Below are positions 1 through 6,996 of a DNA stretch of 18,839 bases, in pieces (positions within the stretch are counted from its first letter, which is position 1; every line of letters starts with the position of its first letter). The notes beneath the pieces are model-generated. The model was given only the letters and a program-made list of their open reading frames with translations. It ran no database searches and was not told the DNA's origin. This DNA comes from CAYLLT01 sp964591605. GTDB lineage: Bacteria; Planctomycetota; Phycisphaerae; UBA1845; PWPN01. Both the position numbers and the translations under genes were made by a program. Location: contig CAZQEN010000130.1 in assembly GCA_964591605.1 (NCBI GenBank), positions 1 through 18,839 on the forward strand. The letters run 5' to 3'.

Positions 1-1
1 G

Positions 2-2128
2 CCGGCCCGCCCCGCCGACCCCGTCACCGCCGCCCGCGGCGTCCTGCAGCGCCTTCTCCCTGCCCACGCCCATCGCTTCACGCTCGAACGCATCCCCCCC
101 GACGACGGCCGCGACGCCTTCGAGCTCGAAACCGTCGGGGATCGCATCATCCTCCGCGGCTCGTCGGGCGTGGCGATCTGCTCGGCCCTGAACTGGTATC
201 TCGAAAACCATTGCCGCTGCCACGTCTCCTGGCTGGGCAGCCAGTTGAACCTGCCGGACCCCCTCCCGCGCGTCGAGCCCAGGCTCCGCCGCGTCAGCCC
301 GCACCGCTACCGCTACTGGTTCAACTACTGCGCGTTCAGCTACAGCACGGCCTTCTGGGACTGGGCCCAGTGGGAGCAGTTCATCGACTGGATGGCCCTG
401 CACGGGATCAACATGCCGTTGGCCGTGACCGGCCAGGAGGCCACCTGGCGGGCCGTCGGCCGGCGCTTCGGCCTCTCCGACGCCCAGATCGCCGACTTCC
501 TGCCCGGCCCCGCCTACCTGCCCTTCGGCTGGATGGGATGCCTCGACGGCTGGGGCGGTCCGCTCCCCCGGGCCTGGATCGACCGGCACGAAGAGTTACA
601 GCGCAAAATCCTCGCCCGCGAGCGCGAGCTGGGCATGACCCCCGTCCTCCAGGGCTTCACCGGCCACCTCCCCCCCGCCATGAAGGAAAAGTTCCCCGGC
701 GCGAAGTTCCGCAAGGTCCGCTGGCTGCGCTTCGAGCCCACCACCTTCGTCGACCCCACCGATCCCCTCTTCATCCAGGTGGGCAAAACCTTCCTCGAAG
801 AGCAGACCCGCCAGTACGGCACGAACCACCTCTACGCCTCCGACACGTTCATCGAGATGATGCCCCCCAGCGACGACCCGGCCTTCCTGGCCGAAATGGG
901 CAAGGCTGTCTATGGCGCAATGACCGCCGCCGACCCGCACGCCATCTGGCTCATGCAGGGCTGGATCTTCATCAACAACCCGAAGTTCTGGCAGCCCCCG
1001 CAGGCCAAAGCCCTCTTCAACGCCGTGCCCGACGGCCGGCTCATCCTCCTCGACATGGGCCGCGACACGTTCCTGGCCACCGAGTCCTTCTACGGCAAGC
1101 CCTGGATCTGGACCACCATCCGCAACTACGGCAACGTCGTCGAGCTCGGCGACAACCTCGGCGACATCATCGCCCGCTCGCAGCGGGCGCTGACCAGCTC
1201 ACAGCGCGGCCGCCTCTGCGGTTCGGGCGGCATCATGGAGGGCCTTGGCTACGACCCGGCCGTCTTCGAGCTTGTCGCCGACCTCAACTGGCGCGACGAC
1301 ATCACGCAGGTCGAGCCCTGGCTCATGAACTTCGTCCACCACCGCTACGGCCGCGAGTCGCCGCACATCCAGAGCGCGTATCGCCGGCTGCTCTCCACCG
1401 TCTACCGTACGGCCGGCGGCGACGGCATCATCTGCATGCGCCCCCGCCTCAAGCCCAGCCGCCGCGGCCGGGAGCCCGTCAAGTACGACAACGCACAGCT
1501 CGCCGCCGCCGCCCGCGACATGCTCGCGGCCGCCGATGACTTCCGCGAGATCGACACGTACCGCTTCGACGTCGCGAACGTGACGCGCCAGACGCTCGTC
1601 AACGCCGCCCGCCCGCTCTACGACGAGATCGTCGACGCCCACGCCGAAAAGGACCGCGCCCGCCTCGCCGCCGCCGGCACGAAACTGATCGAGCTCATCA
1701 ACGACATCGACCGCCTGCTCGCGACGCGCGGCGAATTCCTGCTGGGCCGCTGGATCGCCGACGCCAGGCGCTGGGCGACCAGCCCGCAGGAGGAGCGCCT
1801 CTACGAATGGAACGCCCGCAACCAGGTCACTCTCTGGGGCCCGCCCGACAGCAATCTCCACGGCTACGCCCGCAAGCACTGGTCCGGCCTGCTCGCCGAT
1901 TACTATGCCCCTCGCTGGAAGCTCTTGCTCCAGCGCCTCGACGAGTCCCTCGCCGCCGGCCGCGAATTCGACGGCGACGCCTTCGAAAAAGAGTGCCAGT
2001 CCTTCGACGACCGCTGGTCCCGCGCCGCCAACCCGTTCCCCACCGAGCCCAGCGGCGACCCCATCGCCCTTTCCCAGCAATTACTTTTAAAACACTCTGA
2101 TTGGCTGGCCTCCCGCCCCGCCCCCTGA
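2..2128 (+). CDS. Alpha-N-acetylglucosaminidase, GH89 (NAGLU-like), 5'-truncated
   Basis: This enzyme would release terminal alpha-linked N-acetylglucosamine from glycans such as heparan sulfate or mucin-type chains. The frame is open to the left edge, giving 708 residues from the first full codon; human NAGLU is about 740 aa, so only the extreme N-terminus (probably a signal peptide) is missing. The short N-terminal domain is visible upstream of the first in-frame GTG at 170 (AARGVLQRLLPAHAHRF), so 170 is not the start. The catalytic domain carries the GH89 block ASDTFIEMMPP, with the proposed acid/base Glu at codon 854-856 (residue 285), and GGIMEGLGYDP, with the second catalytic Glu at 1238-1240 (residue 413). 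Their spacing of 128 is close to the 130 between human E316 and E446. The C-terminal all-helical domain is present to the stop. The coding strand is richer in C than G, unlike the + strand genes further right. Family assignment is firm; the natural substrate is not. Confidence 0.93.
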   Translation, partial: PARPADPVTAARGVLQRLLPAHAHRFTLERIPPDDGRDAFELETVGDRIILRGSSGVAICSALNWYLENHCRCHVSWLGSQLNLPDPLPRVEPRLRRVSPHRYRYWFNYCAFSYSTAFWDWAQWEQFIDWMALHGINMPLAVTGQEATWRAVGRRFGLSDAQIADFLPGPAYLPFGWMGCLDGWGGPLPRAWIDRHEELQRKILARERELGMTPVLQGFTGHLPPAMKEKFPGAKFRKVRWLRFEPTTFVDPTDPLFIQVGKTFLEEQTRQYGTNHLYASDTFIEMMPPSDDPAFLAEMGKAVYGAMTAADPHAIWLMQGWIFINNPKFWQPPQAKALFNAVPDGRLILLDMGRDTFLATESFYGKPWIWTTIRNYGNVVELGDNLGDIIARSQRALTSSQRGRLCGSGGIMEGLGYDPAVFELVADLNWRDDITQVEPWLMNFVHHRYGRESPHIQSAYRRLLSTVYRTAGGDGIICMRPRLKPSRRGREPVKYDNAQLAAAARDMLAAADDFREIDTYRFDVANVTRQTLVNAARPLYDEIVDAHAEKDRARLAAAGTKLIELINDIDRLLATRGEFLLGRWIADARRWATSPQEERLYEWNARNQVTLWGPPDSNLHGYARKHWSGLLADYYAPRWKLLLQRLDESLAAGREFDGDAFEKECQSFDDRWSRAANPFPTEPSGDPIALSQQLLLKHSDWLASRPAP

Positions 2129-2352
2129 CGCTCCTGCAGCGGCCGCCCCCGGCCTGCCCTCCGCGGCGGGCGGCGGCCCGACACAAGGCTCTCGCCGGCG
2201 TGACCGGGTATGTGGCACCGGCGTCTCGCCGGCGTGACACGTTGTGGCACCGGCATTCCGCCGGTGTGTTTGGGTGTGTAGCCCCGGTGTTCTGCCGGTG
2301 CCCGTTGACGGGGATGGCCAGGCCGCGATTCGGGTGGATGAGGCCGCGAGAG
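2129..2352. other. Intergenic gap between convergent genes, with hairpin repeats
   Basis: This 224-bp stretch separates the end of the GH89 gene from the end of the minus-strand sulfatase fragment. It has a GC-rich segment (2130-2180) and then the CACCGG hairpin cluster listed separately. No T-tract terminator serving either gene is visible, so the hairpins may do that job. No convincing ORF lies here; an in-frame + strand reading across it encodes only low-complexity Arg/Pro-rich sequence. Confidence 0.6.
2212..2302. repeat. Three tandem CACCGG-type hairpins
   Basis: Three diverged units, each beginning GTGGCACCGG or GTAGCCCCGG, follow one another at about 32-36 bp spacing. Unit 1 pairs 2218-2223 (CCGGCG) with 2227-2232 (CGCCGG) around TCT. 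Unit 2 pairs 2248-2254 (CACCGGC) with 2260-2266 (GCCGGTG). Unit 3 pairs CCGG 2284-2287 with CCGG 2295-2298. Related hairpins occur at 5751-5770 and 6015-6033, so this is a dispersed family confined to intergenic DNA in this window. Confidence 0.8.
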
Positions 2353-2625
2353 TTACTGGTCACGCGACGCAGGCTGAGCCTCCCGCGCCCCGCGGATCAC
2401 GCACCGGTCCACCGTCCAGCGGCCCCGATACCACGTACACGCTTCGAAGGTGTCCTGGAGCGACGCCATCCGCCGGGTGAGCTGCCCGCGGAGTCGCACC
2501 AGCGCGTCCGGCTGCGCGGCATCATTCGCCAGGTTTCGCCTCTGCCCGGGGTCGCCCACCTGGTCGAACAGCCGCTCCGATCGGTCGCGCCGGTACACGG
2601 CGGACGTGTACCGTCTGTCATTCAC
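2353..2625 (-). pseudogene. Orphan sulfatase C-terminal fragment (90 codons)
   Basis: Read on the minus strand from GTG (2625-2623), this frame gives 90 residues that resemble the tail of a formylglycine-type sulfatase: RRYTSAVYRR, then RLFDQVGDPGQRRNLANDAA, then a helix ending near YRGRWTVDR. The complete sulfatase next door has the equivalent block ALFDMAADPGQSRDVS, so this is a second, diverged tail and not part of the same protein. It lacks the metal-binding and formylglycine regions and cannot be an active sulfatase alone. Its GTG overlaps the sulfatase TGA (GTGA), so it could be translated by coupling. Best reading: the remnant of a second sulfatase gene whose 5' part was lost. A short expressed accessory peptide is less likely but open. 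Confidence 0.6.
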
Positions 2626-4457
2626 CGCTCTCCGAGGAGCGTCAGATTCACACGCCGCACGTCCATGACCGACTGACCGGGAATCTCGAGCGCACGCAAG
2701 GTCAGCAGCCCGCGGCCACGCTCCAGACTCATCACGCCCAGCCGCAGCGGCCGGAACTCCTTCATCCGCGACTCCGCCGGCGGGCGCGGCAGTGTATCCT
2801 GATTCGTATACAGAGGCGGATCCCACCCCGGCTCTACCTTGCCCGTGACCCGGCTCTGCTGGAAACTCAGCTCGATGACCGAACCCGCGTCCGCCACCGG
2901 GCACGTGTAGTCGATCACGACCTCATACTCGCCCGCCGTGTTCACCTCGATGTCCCAGGTGATCCGGTCCTGCGTCGTCTTCCAGTTCACGAAGTACGAG
3001 CAGTTGGGCGCGCTGCTGCTGCGCTGGATGCCCCCGTGCGGCACGCCATCGCGTGCGGGCAGCGGCGTCCAGCGATAGTCGGTGTAACCGACCGGCAGCG
3101 GCCGGTCATCCGGCGGCAGGATCCCGGGTCTGGCCCCGGCCCGCTCGTCCCGTGCCGGCGGACCGGACAGGCCGGACACGTCGCGGCGCCACGTGGCCAC
3201 CGCCTGCGCGAGCCGGGCCGCCGCCTCCGGCTTCTCGGCCGAAACGTCGCGGCTCTGGCCGGGATCGGCCGCCATGTCGAAGAGCGCCCCCTTCTCGTCG
3301 AGGCGATACTGCCGCGTGCGGACGCTGAGCCGGCCGGCCCAGTGTGAGAAGATCATCCGATCAGACCAGTCACTGGAGGTGCCCAGCAGCAGCGGCGAGA
3401 CATCGAGCCCGTCCAGCGGCTTGTCGCCGACCCGCGGGATCCCGGCCATCGCCGTGAGCGTCGGCAGCAGATCGATCGCTCCGGCGATCTCGCGGACGAC
3501 CGTCCCGGACGCGATCCTTCCCGGCCATCGCATCAGCAGCGGCGAGCGCACCCCGCCCTCGTCGACCGATCCCTTGCGGCCCTTCATCCCGCCGTTCCAG
3601 CGCCAGGTGTTCGGCCCGTTGTCCGAGAAGAAGAGCACGATCGTCCTGTCGCGCAGCTTCAGTTCATCCAGCCTGGCGAGCACGCGGCCCACGTTCCAGT
3701 CCTGGTTCTCCACCATCGCCAGCGCGCACCGCGTCTCGTCGAGCACCTCCTGCCCGGCCTGCGTCGCCCGCTGGCCGATCTCCCGGCCGCGCCACCGCTG
3801 CCAGTATTCGTCCGGCACGGCCCAGGGCGAGTGCGGCGTGGTGAACGGGATGTAGCACAAGAAGGGCCGCGACGCCTGCCGCTCGATGAAGTCGATCGCC
3901 CGGTCGGTGCACAGGTCGACGATATAGCCCTTGCCCCGCACCATCCTGCCGTTGTCTTCGAGCGGCGGATCGAAGTACTCGCCCCAGTGCCCGGCGGTGT
4001 GCCCGTAATACTCGTCAAACCCGCGGGCCAGCGGGTGATACGGCCACTGGCTGCCGTTGTGCCACTTGCCGAACGCCCCCGTCGCATAGCCGGCCGCCTT
4101 GAACGCCTCGGCGATCGTGTGTTCGTCCAGGTCCAGCCGCTCCTGCCCCAGCGAGGTGCCGCGCACGCCCCCGCGCGGGTGGTAACGCCCGGTCAGAAAC
4201 TCCGCCCGCGTCGGCGAGCACACCGCGCAGACGTAGAACCGGTCAAACCGCGCCCCGTCCCGCCCCAGCGAATCGATATGCGGCGTCCGCACGCTCGTGT
4301 TGCCGTTGACGCCGTAGTCCCCCCATCCCGCGTCGTCGGCCAGGAAGATCACGACGTTGGGTTGGGAGGCGGCGTCCGCGATTGCCGGGTGACAGGGGAT
4401 GACGCCCAGGAGAATGAAGAGGCGATAGACATTCCGGTTGGACATGGCCGCAATCAT
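2622..4457 (-). CDS. Secreted arylsulfatase family protein with C-terminal beta-type domain
   Basis: This is a type I (formylglycine) sulfatase, which hydrolyses sulfate esters, probably on a polysaccharide. Numbering from the ATG at 4457 (611 aa), the metal-binding pair D41-D42 sits in VVIFLADDAGWGDYG. The CxPxR activation motif is C80-S-P-T-R84, where Cys is converted to formylglycine; GRY follows. Other hallmarks are GKWHNG, TTPHSPW, and the metal-binding pair in FFSDNGPN. A hydrophobic leader at about residues 11-29 ends near AIADA, consistent with Sec export. After the sulfatase fold, residues from about 490 on look like a beta-sandwich, carbohydrate-binding-type domain (SYFVNWKTTQDRITWDIEV...GEYEVVIDY). 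An alternative ATG at 4445 gives MSNRNVY; neither start has a clear ribosome binding site. The gene converges on GH89, which suggests, but does not prove, shared use on sulfated amino-sugar glycans. The exact substrate cannot be read from sequence. Confidence 0.93.
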   Translation of the reverse strand: MIAAMSNRNVYRLFILLGVIPCHPAIADAASQPNVVIFLADDAGWGDYGVNGNTSVRTPHIDSLGRDGARFDRFYVCAVCSPTRAEFLTGRYHPRGGVRGTSLGQERLDLDEHTIAEAFKAAGYATGAFGKWHNGSQWPYHPLARGFDEYYGHTAGHWGEYFDPPLEDNGRMVRGKGYIVDLCTDRAIDFIERQASRPFLCYIPFTTPHSPWAVPDEYWQRWRGREIGQRATQAGQEVLDETRCALAMVENQDWNVGRVLARLDELKLRDRTIVLFFSDNGPNTWRWNGGMKGRKGSVDEGGVRSPLLMRWPGRIASGTVVREIAGAIDLLPTLTAMAGIPRVGDKPLDGLDVSPLLLGTSSDWSDRMIFSHWAGRLSVRTRQYRLDEKGALFDMAADPGQSRDVSAEKPEAAARLAQAVATWRRDVSGLSGPPARDERAGARPGILPPDDRPLPVGYTDYRWTPLPARDGVPHGGIQRSSSAPNCSYFVNWKTTQDRITWDIEVNTAGEYEVVIDYTCPVADAGSVIELSFQQSRVTGKVEPGWDPPLYTNQDTLPRPPAESRMKEFRPLRLGVMSLERGRGLLTLRALEIPGQSVMDVRRVNLTLLGER

Positions 4458-4521
4458 AGCCAGTCAGAGCCGATTCGGGCAGCCACTGAAGCCATCGTCT
4501 CGCCCCGGCCGGTCGCGCCTG

Positions 4522-4650
4522 GGTAGGTCAGTAGGTCCCGCCTGAGTAGGTCCCGCCTGCCGGGCGGGACCTCGGGAGGAGCAACGGCTCGGCACCACTC
4601 CAGGTCCTGCCCGGCAGGCAGGACCTACTTGAGGCAGGACCTACTGGAGG
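4522..4650. repeat. AGGTCCCGCCTG hairpin repeats in two orientations
   Basis: The gap between the sulfatase start and the pseudouridine synthase stop is built from copies of GTAGGTCCCGCCTG and its complement. Two perfect hairpins stand out. One pairs 4549-4557 (GGTCCCGCC) with 4563-4571 around TGCCG. The other pairs 4602-4611 (AGGTCCTGCC) with 4617-4626 around CGGCA. The second is the first in opposite orientation, with one compensatory C:G to T:A change in the stem. Partial units lie at 4531-4544 and 4633-4646. No T-tract follows on the minus strand, so an intrinsic terminator is not supported. Confidence 0.8.
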
Positions 4651-4656
4651 GAGAAC

Positions 4657-5718
4657 CTACACGCGGCGGTGCTCGCGAAGAAGCTGGATCAGGCGGGCCA
4701 GCTCCGAGGGGGGCGGGGCCTCGAGTTCCATCACCTTCTCGGTGATCGGGTGCGAGAAGCGGATGCGGTAGGCGTGCAGCGCCTGCTGGCTCGTGAGCGG
4801 GGTCTCGCTGCCCTGGCCGGTCAGATGGAACTCCGAGACGTGGTGGCCGCCGTAGAACGTGTCGCCGGCCATCGGGTGGCCGATGTACGACATGTGCACG
4901 CGGAGCTGGTGCGTCCGGCCGGTCCGCGGGTGCAGGTGCACGAGCGAGTAGCCGCGGAACCGCTCGACGACCTCGTACTCGGTGATGGCCTCCTTGTGGA
5001 GCTTGTTGTGCAGCTTGACGCTGGCCCCCGGAACGATGTAGCGGTCCTTGATCGTCGGATGCGCGACCAGCGGCGCATCGATCACGTCGCTGTCCAGGTC
5101 CGGCCCGCCTTCGACCACGCCCAGATAGGTCTTGCGCACCGTCCGCCGCTCGAACTGGAGGCTCAACCGCCAGTGGGCCTCGTCGGTCTTGGCCACGATC
5201 ATGATGCCCGTCGTGTTCTTGTCGAGCCGGTGCACGATGCCCGGCCGGAACGGGTCGTCGCCGCGGCTCAGCGAATTCGCATAGAACGCCAGCGCGTTGG
5301 CGATCGTCCCGCGTTGCGTGCCCTTCGAGGGGTGAACGATGATTCCCTTGCGTTTGTTGATCCCGATGAGGTACTCGTCCTCGTAGAGGATGTCGAGCGG
5401 GATATCCTCCGGGATGACGTCGTACGGCTCGGGCGGGGGGATGACCAGGTCGATGCGATCGCCGCCGTCGGGCTCATAGCTCGCCTTCGTCGGCTTCCTG
5501 TTGACCGTAATCTCACCCTGCTTGATGAGCCGCTGGATGAGCGTCCGCGACATCCGCGGAAAGCGCCCGTGCAGGTACTTGTCGAGCCTTCGCCCGGGGA
5601 GCCGCCGGCGCACGTAGAGCGTGACCTGCTGGGCCTCGTCGCTGTCCGTATCCAGCGGCCGACCCAGCAGCTCGTCGCTGAGGACCACGTCATCGTTGTC
5701 TTCAGACGTCTCCGTCAT
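4657..5718 (-). CDS. rluD: RluA/RluD-family 23S rRNA pseudouridine synthase
   Basis: The protein converts specific uridines in 23S rRNA (or another RNA) to pseudouridine. It is 353 aa from the ATG at 5718, a typical RluD length. An S4 RNA-binding domain covers about residues 40-92 (GRRLDKYLHGRFPRMSRTLI...GEITVNRK). The catalytic domain has the RluA-family motif HRLDKNTTG with the nucleophilic Asp at residue 166, then RPGIV upstream and the RTGRTHQLRVHM block that closes the active site. The start at 5718 is preferred because GGAAGG lies just upstream and the acidic leader MTETSEDNDD precedes the S4 domain. Reading further upstream runs into tandem repeats encoding repetitive Trp/Gly-rich sequence. 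The symbol is given by family; the exact target uridines (RluD versus RluC-like) cannot be fixed here. Confidence 0.93.
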   Translation of the reverse strand: MTETSEDNDDVVLSDELLGRPLDTDSDEAQQVTLYVRRRLPGRRLDKYLHGRFPRMSRTLIQRLIKQGEITVNRKPTKASYEPDGGDRIDLVIPPPEPYDVIPEDIPLDILYEDEYLIGINKRKGIIVHPSKGTQRGTIANALAFYANSLSRGDDPFRPGIVHRLDKNTTGIMIVAKTDEAHWRLSLQFERRTVRKTYLGVVEGGPDLDSDVIDAPLVAHPTIKDRYIVPGASVKLHNKLHKEAITEYEVVERFRGYSLVHLHPRTGRTHQLRVHMSYIGHPMAGDTFYGGHHVSEFHLTGQGSETPLTSQQALHAYRIRFSHPITEKVMELEAPPPSELARLIQLLREHRRV

Positions 5719-5750
5719 GACCTTCCGTGTCCGCCTGGCAACTGACTCCG

Positions 5751-5770
5751 TGTGGCACCGTCGTCTCGAC
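5751..5770. repeat. CACCGTCG hairpin, single unit
   Basis: This unit begins TGTGGCACC and pairs GTCG (5760-5763) with CGAC (5767-5770) around TCT. It matches the GTGGCACCGGCGTCTCGCCGG unit at 2212-2232, but the stem has changed on both sides (GGCG/CGCC to GTCG/CGAC), keeping the pairing. Confidence 0.7.
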
Positions 5771-5773
5771 AGG

Positions 5774-6007
5774 TAGGGTGGGCTCCGCCCACCACCCGCG
5801 CGGTGGTCGTCCCAATGGTGGGCAAAGCCCACCCTACCCGTTGTTCCACCCATCTGGGTAGGGTGGGCTCCGCCCACCACCCGCGCGGTGGTCGTCCGAA
5901 CGGTGGGCAAAGCCCACCCTACCTGTTGCTCCACCCATCTCAGTAGGGTGGGCTCCGCCCACCACCCGCGCGGTGGTCGTCCCAATGGTGGGCAAAGCCC
6001 ACCCTAC
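5774..6007. repeat. Tandem array: three 64-bp palindromic units, 85-bp period
   Basis: Units lie at 5774-5837, 5859-5922 and 5944-6007, each exactly 64 bp. They start TAGGGTGGGCTCCGCCCACC and end GGTGGGCAAAGCCCACCCTAC, so the ends form a long imperfect inverted repeat. The middle, CCACCCGCGCGGTGG, is a further palindrome. The two 21-bp spacers (5838-5858, 5923-5943) are near-identical (xGTTGxTCCACCCATCT), so the real tandem unit is 85 bp. Units 1 and 3 appear identical; unit 2 differs at two bases in the central part (CGAAC for CCAAT). Similar GTAGGGTGGGC palindromes are, as I recall, scattered through planctomycete and cyanobacterial genomes. Confidence 0.95.
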
Positions 6008-6014
6008 CTGTCTG

Positions 6015-6033
6015 CACCGGCGGGACGCCGGTG
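6015..6033. repeat. CACCGGCG hairpin, perfect 8-bp arms
   Basis: CACCGGCG at 6015-6022 pairs perfectly with CGCCGGTG at 6026-6033 around GGA. It belongs to the family at 2212-2302, here in the opposite orientation (its complement reads GTGTCACCGGCGTCCCGCCGGTG). Confidence 0.75.
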
Positions 6034-6061
6034 ACACACCGCCTCAACCCCACCACCCGCC

Positions 6062-6093
6062 AACAAAAAGCCCACGACCCTCCGGCCGTGGGC
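6062..6093 (-). terminator. Rho-independent terminator of the corrinoid gene
   Basis: On the minus strand the stem GCCCACG (6093-6087) pairs with CGTGGGC (6076-6070), extended inward by two more G:C pairs after one mismatch. It is followed directly by TTTTTGTTG (complement of 6069-6061). It starts 30 bp after the corrinoid gene stop, in the right orientation, and is the clearest intrinsic terminator in the window. Confidence 0.85.
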
Positions 6094-6122
6094 ATCGCAT
6101 CCGTTCCCGGCAAATGATCGTG

Positions 6123-6767
6123 CTACCGTGCCGCCCCGGCCGTGCTCAGCCGCATGGCCAGCTCGACCGCACTGGCCGCGTCGGGGGCATAGCCGTCGGC
6201 CCCGATGTCGTCAGCAAACCGTTGTGACAGCGGCGCCCCGCCCACCATGGCCCGAACGTCATCCAGCCCCGCCTCCTTGACCGCCTGTACGACCTTGGCC
6301 ATGTACGGCATCGTCGTCGTCAGCAGTGCGCTCATCCCATAGAGCCGCGCGTCATGCTCGTTGATCGCCGCGATGAACCGCTCGGCCGACACGTCGGTCC
6401 CCAGGTCGATGACCTCGAACCCGCCGCCCTGGAGCATCATGGCCACCAGGTTCTTGCCGATGTCATGCAGGTCGCCCTTCACCGTCCCCATCACGACCTT
6501 GCCGATCGGCTGTACGCCCGAGGCGGTCAGGAGCGGCTCGAGGATGGCCATGCCGGCCTTCATTGCCCGCGCGCTGATGAGCACCTCGGGCACGTAGATC
6601 AGGTTGCGCCGAAACCGCTCGCCGACCACGGCCATCCCCGGAATCAGCCCCGAGTTCAGGATCGTCTCGGGATCGACCCCCTCCTGGATCGCCTCTTCCA
6701 CCTTGGCCTTGACCTCTTCGCGCTTTCCCCGGATCAGCGAGATGGCCATGCCTTCGAGATCTGCCAT
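6123..6767 (-). CDS. Corrinoid (cobalamin-binding) protein, MtaC/MtbC/MttC type
   Basis: This is a small methyl carrier that holds a corrinoid cofactor and passes methyl groups between a substrate methyltransferase and a second methyltransferase. It is 214 aa from the ATG at 6767, the usual size. The helical cap domain (residues about 1-85) contains the typical VPEVLISARAMKAGMAIL. The Rossmann-like B12 domain has DLHDIGKN (99-106), in which H101 would be the lower axial cobalt ligand, followed by SALLTTTM and GGAPLSQRFADDIGADGYAPDA. GGAG lies about 11 nt upstream of the start on the coding strand. The longer reading from 6818 has no such site and lacks the family N-terminus. It appears monocistronic, with its own promoter and terminator. 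No methyltransferase partner is present in the window, so its substrate is unknown. Confidence 0.92.
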   Translation of the reverse strand: MADLEGMAISLIRGKREEVKAKVEEAIQEGVDPETILNSGLIPGMAVVGERFRRNLIYVPEVLISARAMKAGMAILEPLLTASGVQPIGKVVMGTVKGDLHDIGKNLVAMMLQGGGFEVIDLGTDVSAERFIAAINEHDARLYGMSALLTTTMPYMAKVVQAVKEAGLDDVRAMVGGAPLSQRFADDIGADGYAPDAASAVELAMRLSTAGAAR

Positions 6768-6830
6768 GTGACACAACTCCGGTTCAACGGCCGCCCTCTC
6801 CGCGCCCGATCGACACACATCCCAGCCGTG

Positions 6831-6859
6831 ACAGTAGCCAAAACCTTGAAAAGTGTCAA
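6831..6859 (-). promoter_or_regulatory. Sigma70-like promoter for the corrinoid gene
   Basis: On the minus strand a perfect -35 TTGACA (6859-6854) is followed by 17 bp and TACTGT (6836-6831), a moderate -10. It lies in the most AT-rich part of the 6768-7028 gap and would give a leader of roughly 55 nt before the ATG at 6767. Planctomycete promoters are poorly characterised, so this is a motif match only. Confidence 0.5.
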
Positions 6860-6965
6860 TTTACGCAAATCCCGCTATCCGTGGAAAGATCCGTCAATCC
6901 GAGCACGTCACGAAGGGTCCGTGACCGAATCGGCGGCGTGGCAGGATGGATTCACAGATGCGAAT

Positions 6966-6996
6966 GTCCCGGCGCGCCGGGACGCGTGGGGAGGCT
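6966..6996. repeat. GTCCCGGCG/CGCCGGGAC palindrome plus flank, copy 1
   Basis: An uninterrupted 18-bp palindrome (6966-6983, centre GGCGCGCC) is followed by GCGTGGGGAGGC. The same palindrome and flank recur at 17971-18003 with a single mismatch over about 30 bp, making this a dispersed repeat about 11 kb apart in the same orientation. It sits just upstream of the first gene of the + strand block. Confidence 0.8.

Larger units (their letters stand above)
5719..6061. other. Repeat-filled gap upstream of the pseudouridine synthase
   Basis: Between the start of the pseudouridine synthase and the corrinoid gene terminator, almost all the DNA is palindromic repeat: a small hairpin, the three-unit 85-bp array, and another CACCGGCG hairpin. 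No supported gene lies here. The minus-strand reading frame of the pseudouridine synthase remains open through much of it, which could mislead automatic start calling. Confidence 0.75.

Noticed and set aside
1199..2080. 293-aa minus-strand ORF inside the GH89 gene
   Set aside because: It is antisense to a confident gene; its Ala/Gly/Val/Glu-rich composition is the usual shadow of GC-rich codons.
4669..5745. 358-aa + strand ORF across the pseudouridine synthase
   Set aside because: It lies fully antisense to a gene with intact catalytic motifs; the translation is low-complexity Arg/Val/Asp/Leu-rich.
5719..5985. N-terminal extension of the pseudouridine synthase reaching 5985
   Set aside because: The added 89 residues are translated palindromic tandem repeats with no similarity to the family. 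ATG at 5718 has GGAAGG upstream and gives the normal length.
5774..6007. CRISPR array
   Set aside because: Repeats are 64 bp and strongly palindromic, the two 21-bp spacers are nearly identical to each other, and no cas gene is present.
6907..6925. GTCACG/CGTGAC inverted repeat as an operator between divergent genes
   Set aside because: Only six-base arms and one copy; nothing else ties it to a regulator.
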